NCBI GenBank assembly: GCA_021733705.1
Contig: JAIPKF010000071.1
Location: 1-7,189, forward strand
Source of the DNA: Chthoniobacterales bacterium
Lineage (GTDB): Bacteria; Verrucomicrobiota; Verrucomicrobiia; Chthoniobacterales; UBA6821
Length of the DNA: 7,189 nt
Reading direction: 5' to 3'
Shown: in pieces, positions 6,252 to 7,189 of the stretch
Layout of the letters: each line of letters opens with the position of its first letter
Position numbering within the stretch: position 1 is the first letter of the stretch
Made by a program: the position numbers and the translations under genes
Notes under the pieces: generated by a model
The model's input: the letters and a program-made list of their open reading frames with translations, nothing else
Databases searched by the model: none
What the model was told of the DNA's origin: nothing

Positions 6252-7189
6252 TTACATCTTTCCCTTTTGTGATTGCGGGTGAAGTGAAACAAGCTCCATT
6301 TTTTCTTCTCTTGCGTTACCGAGTCCGCAAGCCTCTGCAGCTTGGAGATGACTCTCTTTACCCCCAAGTTTAGGAAGGTTAGAAATGCAGCGTTGCTCAT
6401 CAATAAGACGAACCGCCGTGGCATCAATAGCAACAGGATCATACGATGCAAAAAGAGCTCCATAGGGAATGGTGTGTGAAGGATTAGGTCCAGGACCCCC
6501 AGCATATTCTAATGCAAGCCCATCCATGAAGGTAAGAATGACCTTTGGAGCAATAAACTCTGAGGCATAGATCTCGGCAATAGTAGGATCTCCAAAGTAG
6601 GGGGACTTAGTAAAACGTCGCCAGTTATCAACCACCCCGAGTGACAAGCTTGCAAGGGCCCCATGAACGCCGGAATAGATGCTATCACACAGGGAGGGAA
6701 TGTTGATGATTTTATCAAGATGACGACTTAGAAGCATGGCAAAGTGGCTTTCATTATTAAACTGAGCTTGTCCATGGTTCATCCAATCTTGAAAAGAATG
6801 AGGGGCCTCTTTAAATTCTAAATCGCCATAGACGAGTTGACCAACGATGGGAGAGAAAAATGTTGCCTTAGGATCATAACCAGTTCCTTGTTCTATCCAC
6901 TGCAGTTGGACTCCCGAGAGATGAAAATATCCTGCCATTTCTAAATCACAACGTCGACGATCCCAAATAATGATTTTTTCTGGTCGTACTCCAGCATCAC
7001 AAAGCTCTCTTACGATAATTTCAACAAGCTCACGATGGGTTCCACTCAAAGGCCCTGACTCCGTTGCTACCTTAATTCCAATAGTATCACCATACTCCCC
7101 CACTTTGATTAAAGAAGACCATGCTTCACGGGGAGTTTTTTTTTGGGTTATCGCACAAATCAGGGCATCAAGCATAGGCTGCAGATGTG
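6252..7189 (-). CDS. DUF362 domain protein, N-terminus beyond the window
   Basis: DUF362 proteins are widespread in bacteria and archaea and their biochemical role is not settled. Matching features, counted from Met1 at 7175, are VGEYGDTIGIKV (25-36), THRELVEIIVRELCDAGV (46-63), IIIWDRR (68-74) with AGY (81-83), and KIINIPSL...GVHGALASLSLGVVDNWRRF (155-188). GGPGPNPSHTIPYGALFASYDPVAIDATAVRL (226-257) completes the pattern. No iron-sulfur Cys cluster is visible in this part. An ATG at 7175 would give 307 residues, but the frame stays open to the edge (His-Leu-Gln-Pro before it). Family members usually begin further upstream, often with an export signal, so I treat it as partial. A run of nine A on the coding strand (7136-7144) lies near the start. 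The squalene/phytoene synthase follows after 9 bp. Confidence 0.85.
   Translation of the reverse strand, partial: HLQPMLDALICAITQKKTPREAWSSLIKVGEYGDTIGIKVATESGPLSGTHRELVEIIVRELCDAGVRPEKIIIWDRRRCDLEMAGYFHLSGVQLQWIEQGTGYDPKATFFSPIVGQLVYGDLEFKEAPHSFQDWMNHGQAQFNNESHFAMLLSRHLDKIINIPSLCDSIYSGVHGALASLSLGVVDNWRRFTKSPYFGDPTIAEIYASEFIAPKVILTFMDGLALEYAGGPGPNPSHTIPYGALFASYDPVAIDATAVRLIDEQRCISNLPKLGGKESHLQAAEACGLGNAREEKMELVSLHPQSQKGKM

Noticed and set aside
6247..6253. T7 run between the two minus-strand genes as a terminator
   Set aside because: No hairpin precedes it on either strand, and the run reads as A on the transcribed minus-strand message.
6239..6505. Hydrophobic 88-codon minus-strand frame overlapping the DUF362 gene
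   Set aside because: It lies in another frame of the conserved DUF362 C-terminal region (DPVAIDATAVRL), which explains the sequence better.

Overview
The window looks like a stretch of moderately AT-rich bacterial chromosome (around 40% GC by eye). My best guess is Verrucomicrobia or another PVC-group bacterium. This is inference, resting on three things: the style of the OB-fold/HD protein, a DUF362 protein next to a squalene/phytoene synthase, and the lack of Shine-Dalgarno motifs before any start codon. No RNA gene, CRISPR array or intact insertion sequence is visible.

Left part (1-3718, + strand). A slightly more GC-rich edge (1-134) holds the unidentified tail of an open frame and a 19-bp tandem duplication. 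A tight three-gene block follows: an OppB-type oligopeptide permease, a SulP-family anion transporter with a C-terminal STAS domain, and an OppC-type permease. The gaps are 5 and 19 bp, so co-transcription is likely. A SulP gene between the two permease subunits of one ABC importer is unusual. The importer's ATPases are not in the window and its binding protein cannot be recognised.

Middle part (3719-5501, + strand). A 133-bp intergenic region carries a good sigma70-like promoter (TTGACA, 16-bp spacer, TATCTT). It precedes a small secreted beta-rich protein that may have a chagasin/I42-like fold. Twelve bases after its stop begins a YhaM-like OB-fold plus HD-domain nuclease/phosphohydrolase. 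A textbook intrinsic terminator (11-bp perfect outer stem, then eight T) lies inside codons 4-17 of this HD gene. It probably ends the upstream transcript and may make HD-gene expression depend on translation of its first codons.

Right part (5469-7189, - strand). A DUF362 protein, running off the right edge at its N-terminus, is followed 9 bp later by a squalene/phytoene synthase family enzyme, apparently as an operon. The synthase converges on the HD gene and their 3' ends overlap by 33 bp.

Most of this is recognisable housekeeping, transport and isoprenoid content. The parts most worth a second look are the terminator inside a coding start, the SulP gene inside an opp pair, and the secreted protein.
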